From NCBI GenBank assembly GCA_012800005.1, contig JAAZKC010000095.1:1-33965 (forward strand): a stretch of 33,965 nucleotides of DNA. The letters are read 5' to 3'. The stretch is from Acholeplasmataceae bacterium (GTDB lineage Bacteria > Bacillota_I > Bacilli_A > Acholeplasmatales > UBA5453). Made by a program: the position numbers and the translations under genes. Under the pieces are notes generated by a model. The model was given only the letters and a program-made list of their open reading frames with translations. It had not been told where the DNA came from and did no database searches. This document shows positions 1 to 10,219 of the stretch, piece after piece (the first letter of the stretch is position 1; every line of letters starts with the position of its first letter).

Positions 1-588
1 ATCCCTAACAACCGTTCTCGTATTTTTTGTGAACATTTTATAGGAGAAGAGAAATATATTTTAAGTTTGGAAGAAGAGTCGGCGGGAACAATAACTTTAA
101 TTCACAGTTTGCCTACACTAATTAGTGCTATTAAGAGAGGGTTTATAATTGTGGTTGATGAAATAGACGCTCATCTTCATCCAAAATTAATTCAAAAGAT
201 AATTGAATTATTTAATAGCAAACATAATAAAGAAGCACAATTAATTTTTAATTCACATGATATTTTAAATATGAACAACGAAAACTTTAGAAGAGATGAG
301 ATTTGGTTTGTATATAGAAATGAAAATTTAGAATCAGAACTTATTTGTTTAAGTGATTTTGAAAATTATAAAGGCGAAAAAGTGAGAAAAGATGCTAAAT
401 ATTCAAAACAATATATGGAAGGTAGATACGGAGCTGATCCTTTTATCGAAAAAGGTGTGGTTTTTGGGCTTGAAGACTTCAAAGATATAAAAGATAATGT
501 CTTTATAAAAAATGAAAATAATTATGAAAAAAATTTAGAAGAAAAATATAGTCATTCCTTATTTATTGAAGAGAGTGATTTAGAATGA
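1..588 (+). CDS. RloA-like AAA ATPase, 3' part only
   Basis: The frame is open from the first base, so this is the C-terminal part of a longer protein cut by the window edge; the in-frame TTG at 67 is not its true start. Visible ATPase features are an ABC-like signature (EEESAGT), a Walker B strand (IIVVDEIDAHLHP) and a switch histidine (LIFNSHD). These are typical of the AAA_21/RloA/AbiLi class of P-loop ATPases. The Walker A motif lies outside the window. The gene ends TGA and overlaps the next ATG by four bases, and the next gene is RloB, so the two form one unit. RloA/RloB-type pairs (related to AbiL) are associated with phage defence and restriction loci; the actual activity here is not shown. 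Confidence 0.85.
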   Translation: MPNNRSRIFCEHFIGEEKYILSLEEESAGTITLIHSLPTLISAIKRGFIIVVDEIDAHLHPKLIQKIIELFNSKHNKEAQLIFNSHDILNMNNENFRRDEIWFVYRNENLESELICLSDFENYKGEKVRKDAKYSKQYMEGRYGADPFIEKGVVFGLEDFKDIKDNVFIKNENNYEKNLEEKYSHSLFIEESDLE

Positions 589-1292
589 ATAAGTTAATGA
601 CTCCTAAAGGTAGAAAAGGAAGAAAAACAACACCACTACCATATGGAAGGCATTTGGTTTATTCTGAAGGCGAAAAAACTGAACCTTTTTATATTGAAAA
701 TTTAAAAAAGGTGATTAAACAAAATCAAAAAGATAAATGGAGTAAAATTATAATAGAAGTAAATCCTGAGTCTAGCGGAAAAGACCCATTAAAATTAGTT
801 GAATTTGCGGAAAAAGATGTTGAGAAAAAACGAAAAACAATTGATAAGATAGATCATGTATGGATTTTTTATGATAAAGATGATTTTTCTAAAGATAACT
901 TCGATAACGCATATACCAAAATAATTGGGAAAAATAAAAATGAATATAAAAATTATGATGAAGAATATACTGATGAGAATGGTACTAGGTGGCATGCTTG
1001 TTGGTCTAATGAATGTTTTGAACTTTGGGTTCTATTACACTTTTGTTTTACAGATTCCGCTTTAAGTAGAAAACAGTATATACCTAAAATTAATGAATAT
1101 TTAAATCCTAAAGGGTTGTCATATAGTAAAAATTTACCAAAATTATATGATATATTAAGCGAACACGGTAATATTAATGAAGCTGTGAGACGCGCCAAAA
1201 GATTAGATGAGAGATTAGAAAACCCTAACGTTAAAGAAAACCCATCAACGGGAGTATATATATTTTTAGAGAGGTTTAATCAGTTTCTTTAA
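585..1292 (+). CDS. rloB: RloB-like protein (AbiLii family)
   Basis: A 235-residue protein recognised as RloB family. It has the N-terminal motif EGEKTEPFYIENL (residues about 29-41), an acidic stretch FYDKDD near residue 95, and the hallmark HACWSNECFELWVLLHF near 143-159. The E and D-x-D residues fit the Toprim-like fold proposed for RloB/AbiLii. The start ATG overlaps the RloA stop (ATGA), so translation is likely coupled. The length is normal for the family. In known systems the ATPase acts as sensor and the RloB partner is thought to be the effector, possibly a nuclease; that role is inference from the family. About 260 bp of non-coding DNA follow before mfd. Confidence 0.85.
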   Translation: MNKLMTPKGRKGRKTTPLPYGRHLVYSEGEKTEPFYIENLKKVIKQNQKDKWSKIIIEVNPESSGKDPLKLVEFAEKDVEKKRKTIDKIDHVWIFYDKDDFSKDNFDNAYTKIIGKNKNEYKNYDEEYTDENGTRWHACWSNECFELWVLLHFCFTDSALSRKQYIPKINEYLNPKGLSYSKNLPKLYDILSEHGNINEAVRRAKRLDERLENPNVKENPSTGVYIFLERFNQFL

Positions 1293-1309
1293 AAAAAAAT
1301 ATAATTAGA

Positions 1310-1344
1310 TCAAATCAAATCAACTCACATCTAATCAAATCACG
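1310..1344 (+). repeat. Degenerate pentamer tandem array
   Basis: Seven consecutive 5-base units each begin TC (TCAAA, TCAAA, TCAAC, TCACA, TCTAA, TCAAA, TCACG). ATTAGAT copies sit at 1304-1310 and 1356-1362, and the complementary ATCTAAT at 1329-1335, so the array is also flanked by inverted repeats. No function is known to me. Confidence 0.6.
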
Positions 1345-1417
1345 AAAACATAATGATTAGATAAGGTTAATAATATGAAATTTTAATATATATAAATCAT
1401 TTTTCTTTTAAAAAAAT

Positions 1418-1445
1418 AAAACATAAAAAAATTATGTTATGTTTT
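1418..1445 (+). terminator. AT-rich hairpin after rloB
   Basis: AAAACATAA (1418-1426) pairs perfectly with TTATGTTTT (1437-1445) across a 10-base loop. It could terminate the rloAB transcript, but there is no long T run beyond the stem, so it is a weak candidate. Confidence 0.3.
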
Positions 1446-1492
1446 GATACATGTTAACTCCAACAACATAAATGAATTTTTCAAAAATGATG

Positions 1493-1498
1493 TATAAT
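1493..1498 (+). promoter_or_regulatory. Candidate -10 box for mfd
   Basis: A perfect TATAAT lies 54 bases before the mfd ATG and is preceded by TG. I do not see a good -35 hexamer at 16-18 bases upstream, so this rests on the -10 alone. Confidence 0.45.
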
Positions 1499-1507
1499 AG
1501 TTTTGTA

Positions 1508-1525
1508 GGACGATAAAAATCGTCC
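1508..1525 (+). promoter_or_regulatory. Hairpin in the mfd leader
   Basis: GGACGAT (1508-1514), a four-base loop AAAA, then ATCGTCC (1519-1525) form a perfect 7-bp stem. It lies just downstream of the TATAAT at 1493 and about 27 bases before the mfd start, so it would fall at the very 5' end of the mRNA. Only short, interrupted T runs follow. It may be an mRNA-stabilising or attenuating 5' hairpin. Confidence 0.5.
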
Positions 1526-1552
1526 GTCTTTTGTCGTTTAAAAGGTGAATTT

Positions 1553-4500
1553 ATGGAAAAACTAAAGAATTTATTTAAACAATTTAAACCCTTTAATATT
1601 AAAGATAAGAAATGTTTATCTAATCTTAGTGAAGGATATATTTCTTCTTTAATTAGTTATGAATATATAGTTAAAAATAAAACTATCTTTTTAGTATTAC
1701 CTAATATAAACTTAGCTCAAACTTATTATGATAATATTAGTATGCTTGTGGGGAGTGAAAATGTAGTGTTTTATCCTGCAGATGAATTACTTACTAGTAT
1801 ATTATCTTTAGGGTTGGAAAGTTTTAAAATAGAACGCATTTTCACAAGAGGAGAACTAATTAAGAACAGTAAGAAAATAGTTATTTTAAATCAAGCCTCA
1901 GCGATGAGAAAAACTTTAGGTTTAGAAAAATGGAAAAAGGCGATATTAAAGTTTAAACCTAGAGTTAATTATGATTTTAAATACCTTTCAGAAAGGTTAG
2001 TTAATTATGGATATAAAAAAGAATATACCGTTATTAAACAAGGTGAATTTTCAATAAGAGGCTCAATTATTGATGTTTTTCCACTTGGAAGTGAGACTCC
2101 TTATAGACTTGATTTTTTTGATACGGAATTAGAAAAAATAAAGATATATGATCCTAAGACTCAAATATCTATTGGTGAGGTAAATGAGTTTATTTTACTG
2201 CCAATGAGTGAGCTTTTTTATGATGATTTATTAAAAGGTGAAGTTGTTAAAAGGATGGAAGAATATTTATTAAAAGAAAAATTAACTGGCGAAGTTAAAG
2301 ATACTTTTAATAAAGATATTGATAGTATTTATGAAAAACTTAATTTAGAAGAACTTGAACATTATATGGGGTTTTTTTCAAATGAAACAATTTTTGATTT
2401 TTCTAATGATAAAGAAATTTACTTTTTAGATATTAATTTAATGAAACATAATGAAAAGAGAATGTTAGAAGATTTATATAAATATAATGAAGAAAAATAT
2501 TTATCTTCTAACATGCCTTTTTATGTTTCTTTAGATAACCTTTTAAATAATCAATATGTTGAATTAAAAACTTTAAAAGAAGAAGAGGATAATTCATATA
2601 GTATTTATGCGAGAGATCAAGTGCGTTATCAAGGCAATGATAATGCGTTTATTAATACCTTAGATAATGAGACATATATTATCTCTATACATCAAGAAAG
2701 CAGATATTTAAAATTAATTGATTCTCTTAATTTAAAAGATATTAAATATTATTTAAATCCCAATAAGATTGTTAAAAATAGTATTAATATATTGTATCCT
2801 TCTAATTACTTAGGATTTAGTTTATATAACGATAAGGTTCATTTTATTAATGAATCTGATATTTATGATTTTAAGGCAAGAAAACATCATATTAAGTATC
2901 AATCTGTTATTAGTGAAACCGTTAAGGTTAGTGATGTTAATGAGCTTTCTGTTGGTGATTATGTGGTGCATTATGATTATGGAATTGGTTTATATAAAGG
3001 AATCAAAACTATGGAGTTATCTGATATAAAAAGAGACTATATTCATATTGCTTATCAAGGCACTGATTATTTATATATTCCTGTTGATCAAATTGATTTA
3101 ATATTAAAATATTCATCTCGTGAAGGTCATAAGCCTACAATTACGAAATTAGGAACTAATCAGTGGGCAAACACTAAAAAACGCATAAAAAATAAATTAT
3201 CTGATCTCTCAGATAGGCTTTTAAATCTTTATGCGAGTAGAGAAGAAGCTGTTGGGTTTAACTTTTTAAAAGATGAAGAGATGCATCAAGAATTTAGTAG
3301 TTACTTTGAATATGAAGAAACTCCCGATCAAAAGAAAGCTATTGAAGTTGTAAAAGAAGATATGGAATCGAATAAGGTAATGGACAGGCTTATTTGTGGG
3401 GATGTTGGCTATGGGAAAACAGAAGTAGCTTTAAGGGCTTCTTTTAAAGCGGTGTTTTCTAATAAACAAGTTTTATATTTGGTGCCAACCACAGTTCTCG
3501 CAAGACAACACTACCATACATATAAAAAACGTTTTGATCCTTTTGGAATAACTGTTGAAATGTTAAGTAGATTTACAACACCAAAAGAACAAAAAGAAAT
3601 ACTAGATAAACTATCAAAAGGATATGTTGATATCGTTATTGGAACTCATAGAGTATTATCTAATGATGTTAAGTTTAAAGACTTAGGTTTATTAATTATT
3701 GATGAGGAACAACGCTTTGGTGTTGAACAAAAAGAACGCATCAAAGAAATGAAGATAAATGTAGATACTTTATCTTTAAGTGCGACCCCAATTCCTAGGA
3801 CTCTACAAATGTCTTTAGTAGGGTTAAAAGATTTATCAATGATTGAAACGCCACCACTAAATAGATATCCTATTCAAACTTATATTATTAAAAGACATAA
3901 CGCTATTATTAAAGAAGCGATTTTAAGGGAAATCGCGAGAGGTGGACAAGTTTTCTATTTATATAATAGAGTTTATGATATGCCTTTAATAGAAAAAAGA
4001 CTACAAAAACTAGTCCCTGAAGCGAGGATTACTCACGCTCATGGAAAGATGAATCGTGATGATTTAGAAAACACAATTAGCTTGTTTATTGAAGGTGAAT
4101 ATGATGTCTTGGTTTCTACAACTATTATTGAAACAGGAATAGATATTCCTAATACAAATACACTTATTATTCATGATGCAGATAGGTTAGGTTTATCACA
4201 ACTCTACCAAATTAGAGGTAGAGTTGGAAGAAGCGATAAAATCGCTTATGCTTATTTAATGTATGATGAAAATAAACTCCTAAAAGATGATGCGAAAAAA
4301 CGTCTTAAAACAATTAAAGACTTCCAAGAACTAGGTTCAGGTTTTAAGATTGCGATGCGTGATTTAGCGATTAGGGGTGCTGGAGATTTACTTGGTGAAG
4401 AACAATCAGGTTTTATTGATAGTGTTGGCTTAGAAACATATTTAAGAATGTTAGAAGAAGTTATTAATGAGAAAAAAGGTATTAAAGTAGATAAAAGTGT

Positions 4501-4945
4501 TATTGATGATGAGGTTATTTTATCAGAAAGACATATTAGCAAAGAATATATTTCTAATGATGATGTAAGATTAGAAATACATAAACGAATTAGTAAAATT
4601 AATAATGTTAATGATCTTAACAACTTACAAATTGAACTTGAAGATAGATTTGGAAAGTTAGATGATGAATTAATAGAGTATATGTATGAAAAATTGTTTA
4701 GAAAATTGTCTGCAAAATTAGGTGTTGAAAAGGTTTATAAAACAAAAACGGATTTAACTTTACAAATGTCAGTTAAAAGAAGTAAGAATGTTGATGGAGA
4801 AAAACTTTTTGAAGCTATAAGTCAAGTTGATAGTAAAATTAAGTTATCTTATTTACATGAAAGAGTTTATATAACTTTAGTTTTCGATAATGAAAAAACT
4901 CATTATTTATACCAAATGATTGAATACTTAAGTTTAATAACTTAA
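1553..4945 (+). CDS. mfd: Transcription-repair coupling factor Mfd
   Basis: Mfd removes RNA polymerase stalled at DNA damage and recruits UvrA for nucleotide excision repair. This 1130-residue protein has the family's usual length and order. The N-terminal UvrB-homology modules come first (motif IRGSIIDVFP near residue 168). A CarD-like RNA polymerase-interaction domain starts near 463 (SVGDYVVHYDYGIG). The RecG-like translocase carries Walker A GDVGYGKTE (about 618), DEEQ (about 722), SATPIPRTLQM (about 742) and RGRVGRS (about 887). The C-terminal TRCF domain covers roughly 970-1090. AAAGGTG stands before the ATG. All helicase motifs look intact. Confidence 0.97.
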   Translation: MEKLKNLFKQFKPFNIKDKKCLSNLSEGYISSLISYEYIVKNKTIFLVLPNINLAQTYYDNISMLVGSENVVFYPADELLTSILSLGLESFKIERIFTRGELIKNSKKIVILNQASAMRKTLGLEKWKKAILKFKPRVNYDFKYLSERLVNYGYKKEYTVIKQGEFSIRGSIIDVFPLGSETPYRLDFFDTELEKIKIYDPKTQISIGEVNEFILLPMSELFYDDLLKGEVVKRMEEYLLKEKLTGEVKDTFNKDIDSIYEKLNLEELEHYMGFFSNETIFDFSNDKEIYFLDINLMKHNEKRMLEDLYKYNEEKYLSSNMPFYVSLDNLLNNQYVELKTLKEEEDNSYSIYARDQVRYQGNDNAFINTLDNETYIISIHQESRYLKLIDSLNLKDIKYYLNPNKIVKNSINILYPSNYLGFSLYNDKVHFINESDIYDFKARKHHIKYQSVISETVKVSDVNELSVGDYVVHYDYGIGLYKGIKTMELSDIKRDYIHIAYQGTDYLYIPVDQIDLILKYSSREGHKPTITKLGTNQWANTKKRIKNKLSDLSDRLLNLYASREEAVGFNFLKDEEMHQEFSSYFEYEETPDQKKAIEVVKEDMESNKVMDRLICGDVGYGKTEVALRASFKAVFSNKQVLYLVPTTVLARQHYHTYKKRFDPFGITVEMLSRFTTPKEQKEILDKLSKGYVDIVIGTHRVLSNDVKFKDLGLLIIDEEQRFGVEQKERIKEMKINVDTLSLSATPIPRTLQMSLVGLKDLSMIETPPLNRYPIQTYIIKRHNAIIKEAILREIARGGQVFYLYNRVYDMPLIEKRLQKLVPEARITHAHGKMNRDDLENTISLFIEGEYDVLVSTTIIETGIDIPNTNTLIIHDADRLGLSQLYQIRGRVGRSDKIAYAYLMYDENKLLKDDAKKRLKTIKDFQELGSGFKIAMRDLAIRGAGDLLGEEQSGFIDSVGLETYLRMLEEVINEKKGIKVDKSVIDDEVILSERHISKEYISNDDVRLEIHKRISKINNVNDLNNLQIELEDRFGKLDDELIEYMYEKLFRKLSAKLGVEKVYKTKTDLTLQMSVKRSKNVDGEKLFEAISQVDSKIKLSYLHERVYITLVFDNEKTHYLYQMIEYLSLIT

Positions 4946-4951
4946 AGTGGT

Positions 4952-4980
4952 TTGACTTACTTATAAATAAGTGATAATAT
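4952..4980 (+). promoter_or_regulatory. Strong promoter with inverted repeat in the spacer
   Basis: The -35 is TTGACT (4952-4957) and the -10 is TAATAT (4975-4980), with a 17-base spacer and an extended TG at 4972-4973. The spacer holds ACTTAT-AA-ATAAGT (4959-4972), a perfect inverted repeat that could be an operator. It drives the FAD dehydrogenase and purA, which starts four bases before that gene ends. Confidence 0.75.
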
Positions 4981-5019
4981 CGATATGGTTTTTTTAATTA
5001 TAAAAGGATGTGAATTTAA

Positions 5020-7697
<2,678 letters not shown>

Positions 7698-7701
7698 CAA
7701 T

Positions 7702-7728
7702 AAAAACGGCGATTTAACGCCGTTTTTT
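7702..7728 (+). terminator. Rho-independent terminator after purA
   Basis: AAAAACGGCG (7702-7711) pairs with CGCCGTTTTT (7718-7727) across a six-base loop, giving a 10-bp stem that ends in a run of six T. It closes the FAD dehydrogenase-purA unit. Confidence 0.92.
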
Positions 7729-7786
7729 GATATAAAGATAGATTTAAATATTTATGTTTGTTAAAATATAATAGGAGGAAAAAATT

Positions 7787-8272
7787 ATGAAAAAATATAC
7801 TACCGTAAATGTTATAACAATCATACTATTAACAATTAGTGCTTTAATTCATTTTGGAACCATCAAAAAAGAAGTTTTTATTTATGAGGTGTGGTTTTTT
7901 ATACCTTTAACTCTTTTTTTAGTACTTTTAACTATTGTGATATTAGAAAAAACATTGTCTTTAAAAGTTTTCACAATTTTAAAGATGGTTTTAATGTCTA
8001 TTTCTATTTTATTGTTAGCTTATATTTATATAGATGCCGCAATTAATTTTATTCCTGAGATACAAGAAGTATTTGACTTCTTTTATGGTAAAGGATGGCG
8101 GGTTGCGATATTTGTGATATTTTTTATAATTCCTCTTGTGGTATTTATTGGGTTTGCGTTTGGGTACTTTTTACCAATACTTTTACTTTTAATAGCGTTT
8201 TTTATAACTTTGATAGTATTTATTAAACAATTAAAAAGCCTAAAAAGAAGCAATACAGTCAATCTCAACTAA
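7787..8272 (+). CDS. Small polytopic membrane protein, function unknown
   Basis: A 161-residue, very hydrophobic protein with about five predicted membrane segments: near residues 6-26, 33-51, 63-82, 107-125 and 126-148, with the charged tail KQLKSLKRSN at the end. I do not recognise a family. An AGGAGG sits at 7773-7778, well placed for the ATG. It stands alone between the purA terminator and ridA, and its last 33 bases overlap the 3' end of the convergent ridA gene. A TATAAT at 7767-7772 touches the ribosome binding site and is too close to be the normal promoter unless the mRNA has almost no leader. Confidence 0.75.
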   Translation: MKKYTTVNVITIILLTISALIHFGTIKKEVFIYEVWFFIPLTLFLVLLTIVILEKTLSLKVFTILKMVLMSISILLLAYIYIDAAINFIPEIQEVFDFFYGKGWRVAIFVIFFIIPLVVFIGFAFGYFLPILLLLIAFFITLIVFIKQLKSLKRSNTVNLN

Positions 8273-8611
8273 AACATCTTTAGGTAGTCTAGAAACTTCT
8301 AAAGCAACTCGCGCTGGTTTATGAGATTTAAAGAAATCCTCATAAGCTTTATTCATAATACTAAAATCATTTAAATCTTTTAAATAAACATGGCATTTAA
8401 CGATGTGTTCTTTTTTCATTCCCGCCTCATTAACAATCGCTAAAATATATTCTAAGCACTTTTTAGTTGCTTCATATATATCATTAATAGGAGTGCCAGT
8501 ATCTATATCTACTGGCAGTTGTCCTGAAACATATAAGGTGTTGTTAACTAAAATGCCTTGGCTATATGGACCTACCACCTTTGGTGCTTTATTTGTATTA
8601 ATAAATTTCAT
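8240..8611 (-). CDS. ridA: RidA family enamine/imine deaminase
   Basis: RidA hydrolyses reactive enamine/imine intermediates such as 2-aminoacrylate released by PLP enzymes. The 123-residue length is exactly usual for this trimeric family. Signatures are GPYSQGI (residues 14-20), LYVSGQLPVD (26-35) and the C-terminal ARVALEVSRLPKDVLVEIDCIA, including the conserved arginine and the E of VEI that form the active site. The ribosome binding site reads AAAGGGGG, nine bases before the ATG. The gene is monocistronic on the minus strand, and its 3' end overlaps the convergent membrane-protein gene by 33 bases. Its start region carries two interleaved inverted repeats, listed separately. Confidence 0.95.
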   Translation of the reverse strand: MKFINTNKAPKVVGPYSQGILVNNTLYVSGQLPVDIDTGTPINDIYEATKKCLEYILAIVNEAGMKKEHIVKCHVYLKDLNDFSIMNKAYEDFFKSHKPARVALEVSRLPKDVLVEIDCIASF

Positions 8612-8658
8612 TGTGAAAATCCCCCTTTAAAGATATTTTATCACAAAAAAGGGGATTT
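8611..8658 (-). promoter_or_regulatory. Interleaved inverted repeats over the ridA start
   Basis: Read on the minus strand, AAATCCCC (8658-8651) is complementary to GGGGATTT (8624-8617), and TTGTGA (8646-8641) is complementary to TCACAA (8616-8611). The order arm1, arm2, arm1', arm2' is that of an H-type pseudoknot. Arm1' contains part of the ribosome binding site, and arm2' ends on the A of the start codon. If transcription starts further downstream, the repeats would instead be DNA operator sites. A TAAAAT between the arms could be a -10 box. Confidence 0.45.
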
Positions 8659-8715
8659 AATAAATAAAAAAATAATGTGAAATCTTATAATTACGCCATT
8701 TCTAACAAAAAATAC

Positions 8716-8744
8716 TTGCAAAAAAGCAAAAAAAAATATATTAT
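8716..8744 (+). promoter_or_regulatory. Promoter for the SAP-like membrane protein gene
   Basis: TTGCAA (8716-8721) and TATTAT (8739-8744) are separated by 17 bases, and the gene starts about 48 bases after the -10. The intervening sequence is an A-rich run. Confidence 0.6.
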
Positions 8745-8792
8745 ATAAATACGAAGGCTATTTTATCAAATATAGAAAAGGAGATTTTATTG

Positions 8793-10088
8793 ATGGAAAA
8801 AATTAATTTTGAACGAAGCATTGTTGTAAAAAAGAAGACTTATACATTAAGAGAATTAGTGGATAAGTTATCTTCACTTTCAAGTGAAGTTGTTAAAGAT
8901 TTCTTTGGTTTAATAGGCTTAACAGTGCCAAGAAAAATAAGAATGCATGCGTTAAGAGAAACCCTTAAAGAAACTGTTTATAAGACCATTGAAGAAAGAG
9001 AATCTTTGGCTGATGAGTTAGGTTATAGATTATCTTGGTTTAAAAGATATTCTGAATATCAACTTGAAAACTTGCTTAAGTATTTCAATGATGAAAAACT
9101 TAACAAAGAATATTTAGAAAGATTGTGGGTTTTATTAATTGATTATCTTTTAGATAAAAAAGTATCAGAAGATGAATTTATTAACTTTATTAACAAAAAA
9201 GTTAAAAACGAAGATGATATTCATACATATAATGAAAAGATAAATCCAATTTTCTTTGATGAACCAAATGAAATTGATGGCCTACATCCAAATATTTTTA
9301 GACCAGTTCTTTATAAGAGCTCAACATTAGTTGAAATTAGAGAAATTGGTAGAAAATATGGAGTTAATGTTCCAAGAAGATTAAAGAAAAATGAATTAGC
9401 GGATATTATTGTTGATGAATTAAGAGAACGCGGTGAACACACTCCTGAGTTAGAAACACATTTAAGAGGTCTTTCAATTATTATGATGCAAAGGTTTGCT
9501 AAAGATAGAGATATTAAAGCTTCTACTGAACTTAAGAAAGAAGAAATTATCGAATATATATTAGCTAATGCACAAGAAACGAAAGAAGCATATTACTTAC
9601 CATCAGATAGTTCAATTTATGAACAAGAACTTAATGAACCAGTTAAAAAAGCTGAAGTTGTAGAAGAAGTTATTGAGGAAGTAGTTGAAGAGGTAGTAGA
9701 AGAACCACAAGAAACTTTAACTAGCGCAGAACAAGAACTGCTATTAGAAGAAATTAAGAAACTTAACGAAGAAGTAGTTCGTCTTCAAGATCAACTTAAG
9801 GAATTAAAAGAAGGAAGAGAATTTTTAGATGAGGAGTTTGAAGAAGAACCATTTGTTCATTATCACGAACACCATCACTACCATCATTATGATGAGGAGG
9901 ACAGTTCTTTAATAAAAAAAGAAGATCCTCAAGAAATAGTTGAGGACCCTGAAGAAGAATCACAAGATGTTTTAGTAACACCTGAAGAAAAGAACAGAAA
10001 ACCTTTAGTTTTAATCCTTAATGTGTTAATTGTTTTAGCGGTTGTGATTTTAACAGTTATTTTATTAATGATTCATAAAGTTATTTAA
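8793..10088 (+). CDS. Tail-anchored protein with SAP/HeH-like motifs and a histidine-rich patch
   Basis: The ATG at 8793 is preferred over the TTG at 8790 because AGGAG lies nine bases upstream; this gives 431 residues. I do not recognise the whole protein. Three segments (about 22-62, 177-210 and 226-258) resemble helix-extended loop-helix modules of SAP/Rho-N type (for example LVEIREIGRKYGVNVPRRLK followed by NELADIIVDEL), folds that often bind nucleic acid. An acidic region rich in VVEE (about 286-306) is followed by a short coiled coil (about 310-340). Next comes HYHEHHHYHHY (seven His in 11 residues, near 355-365), more acidic sequence, and one C-terminal membrane helix (about 404-427). 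The topology suggests a cytoplasmic protein anchored by its tail. The function is unknown. Confidence 0.8.
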   Translation: MEKINFERSIVVKKKTYTLRELVDKLSSLSSEVVKDFFGLIGLTVPRKIRMHALRETLKETVYKTIEERESLADELGYRLSWFKRYSEYQLENLLKYFNDEKLNKEYLERLWVLLIDYLLDKKVSEDEFINFINKKVKNEDDIHTYNEKINPIFFDEPNEIDGLHPNIFRPVLYKSSTLVEIREIGRKYGVNVPRRLKKNELADIIVDELRERGEHTPELETHLRGLSIIMMQRFAKDRDIKASTELKKEEIIEYILANAQETKEAYYLPSDSSIYEQELNEPVKKAEVVEEVIEEVVEEVVEEPQETLTSAEQELLLEEIKKLNEEVVRLQDQLKELKEGREFLDEEFEEEPFVHYHEHHHYHHYDEEDSSLIKKEDPQEIVEDPEEESQDVLVTPEEKNRKPLVLILNVLIVLAVVILTVILLMIHKVI

Positions 10089-10106
10089 TTTTTAAATCAA
10101 TCCAAT

Positions 10107-10138
10107 AAAAAGAAACCAATTTGACTTGGTTTCTTTTT
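10107..10138 (+). terminator. Rho-independent terminator
   Basis: AAAAAGAAACCAA (10107-10119) pairs perfectly over 13 bp with TTGGTTTCTTTTT (10126-10138), with a six-base loop. It ends the transcript of the SAP-like membrane protein gene; the A-run on the other side could also let it work for minus-strand transcription. Confidence 0.92.
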
Positions 10139-10169
10139 AATTAATGGCTTCATTAACACAATAAAATTA

Positions 10170-10202
10170 AGTGAAATACGATTCAGTGAAACATAATTCA
10201 CT
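10170..10202 (+). repeat. 15-bp tandem repeat with inverted repeat
   Basis: AGTGAAATACGATTC (10170-10184) is followed directly by AGTGAAACATAATTC (10185-10199), 12 of 15 bases identical. AGTGAA (10185-10190) and TTCACT (10197-10202) are inverted. A further perfect inverted repeat, TTAATG-GCTT-CATTAA, lies at 10141-10156. The region sits just before the broken ATPase gene and may be its old regulatory region. Confidence 0.5.
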
Positions 10203-10219
10203 AAACAAAGGGTGTTAGA

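Noticed and set aside
795-1198. Two antisense reading frames opposite rloB
   Set aside because: They are low-complexity shadows of the AT-rich RloB coding strand with no ribosome sites or motifs.
1310-1344. CRISPR-like array
   Set aside because: The units are five bases long with no spacers and no cas genes nearby.
4252-4623. A 123-codon antisense frame inside mfd
   Set aside because: It is a mirror of the TRCF-domain codons, leucine/serine-rich, with no upstream ribosome site.
7767-7772. TATAAT before the small membrane protein gene
   Set aside because: It abuts the AGGAGG at 7773, so transcription from it would lose the ribosome site; not listed as a promoter.
8403-8630. A forward reading frame opposite ridA
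   Set aside because: RidA on the other strand is certain from its motifs and exact family length; the forward frame has no support.
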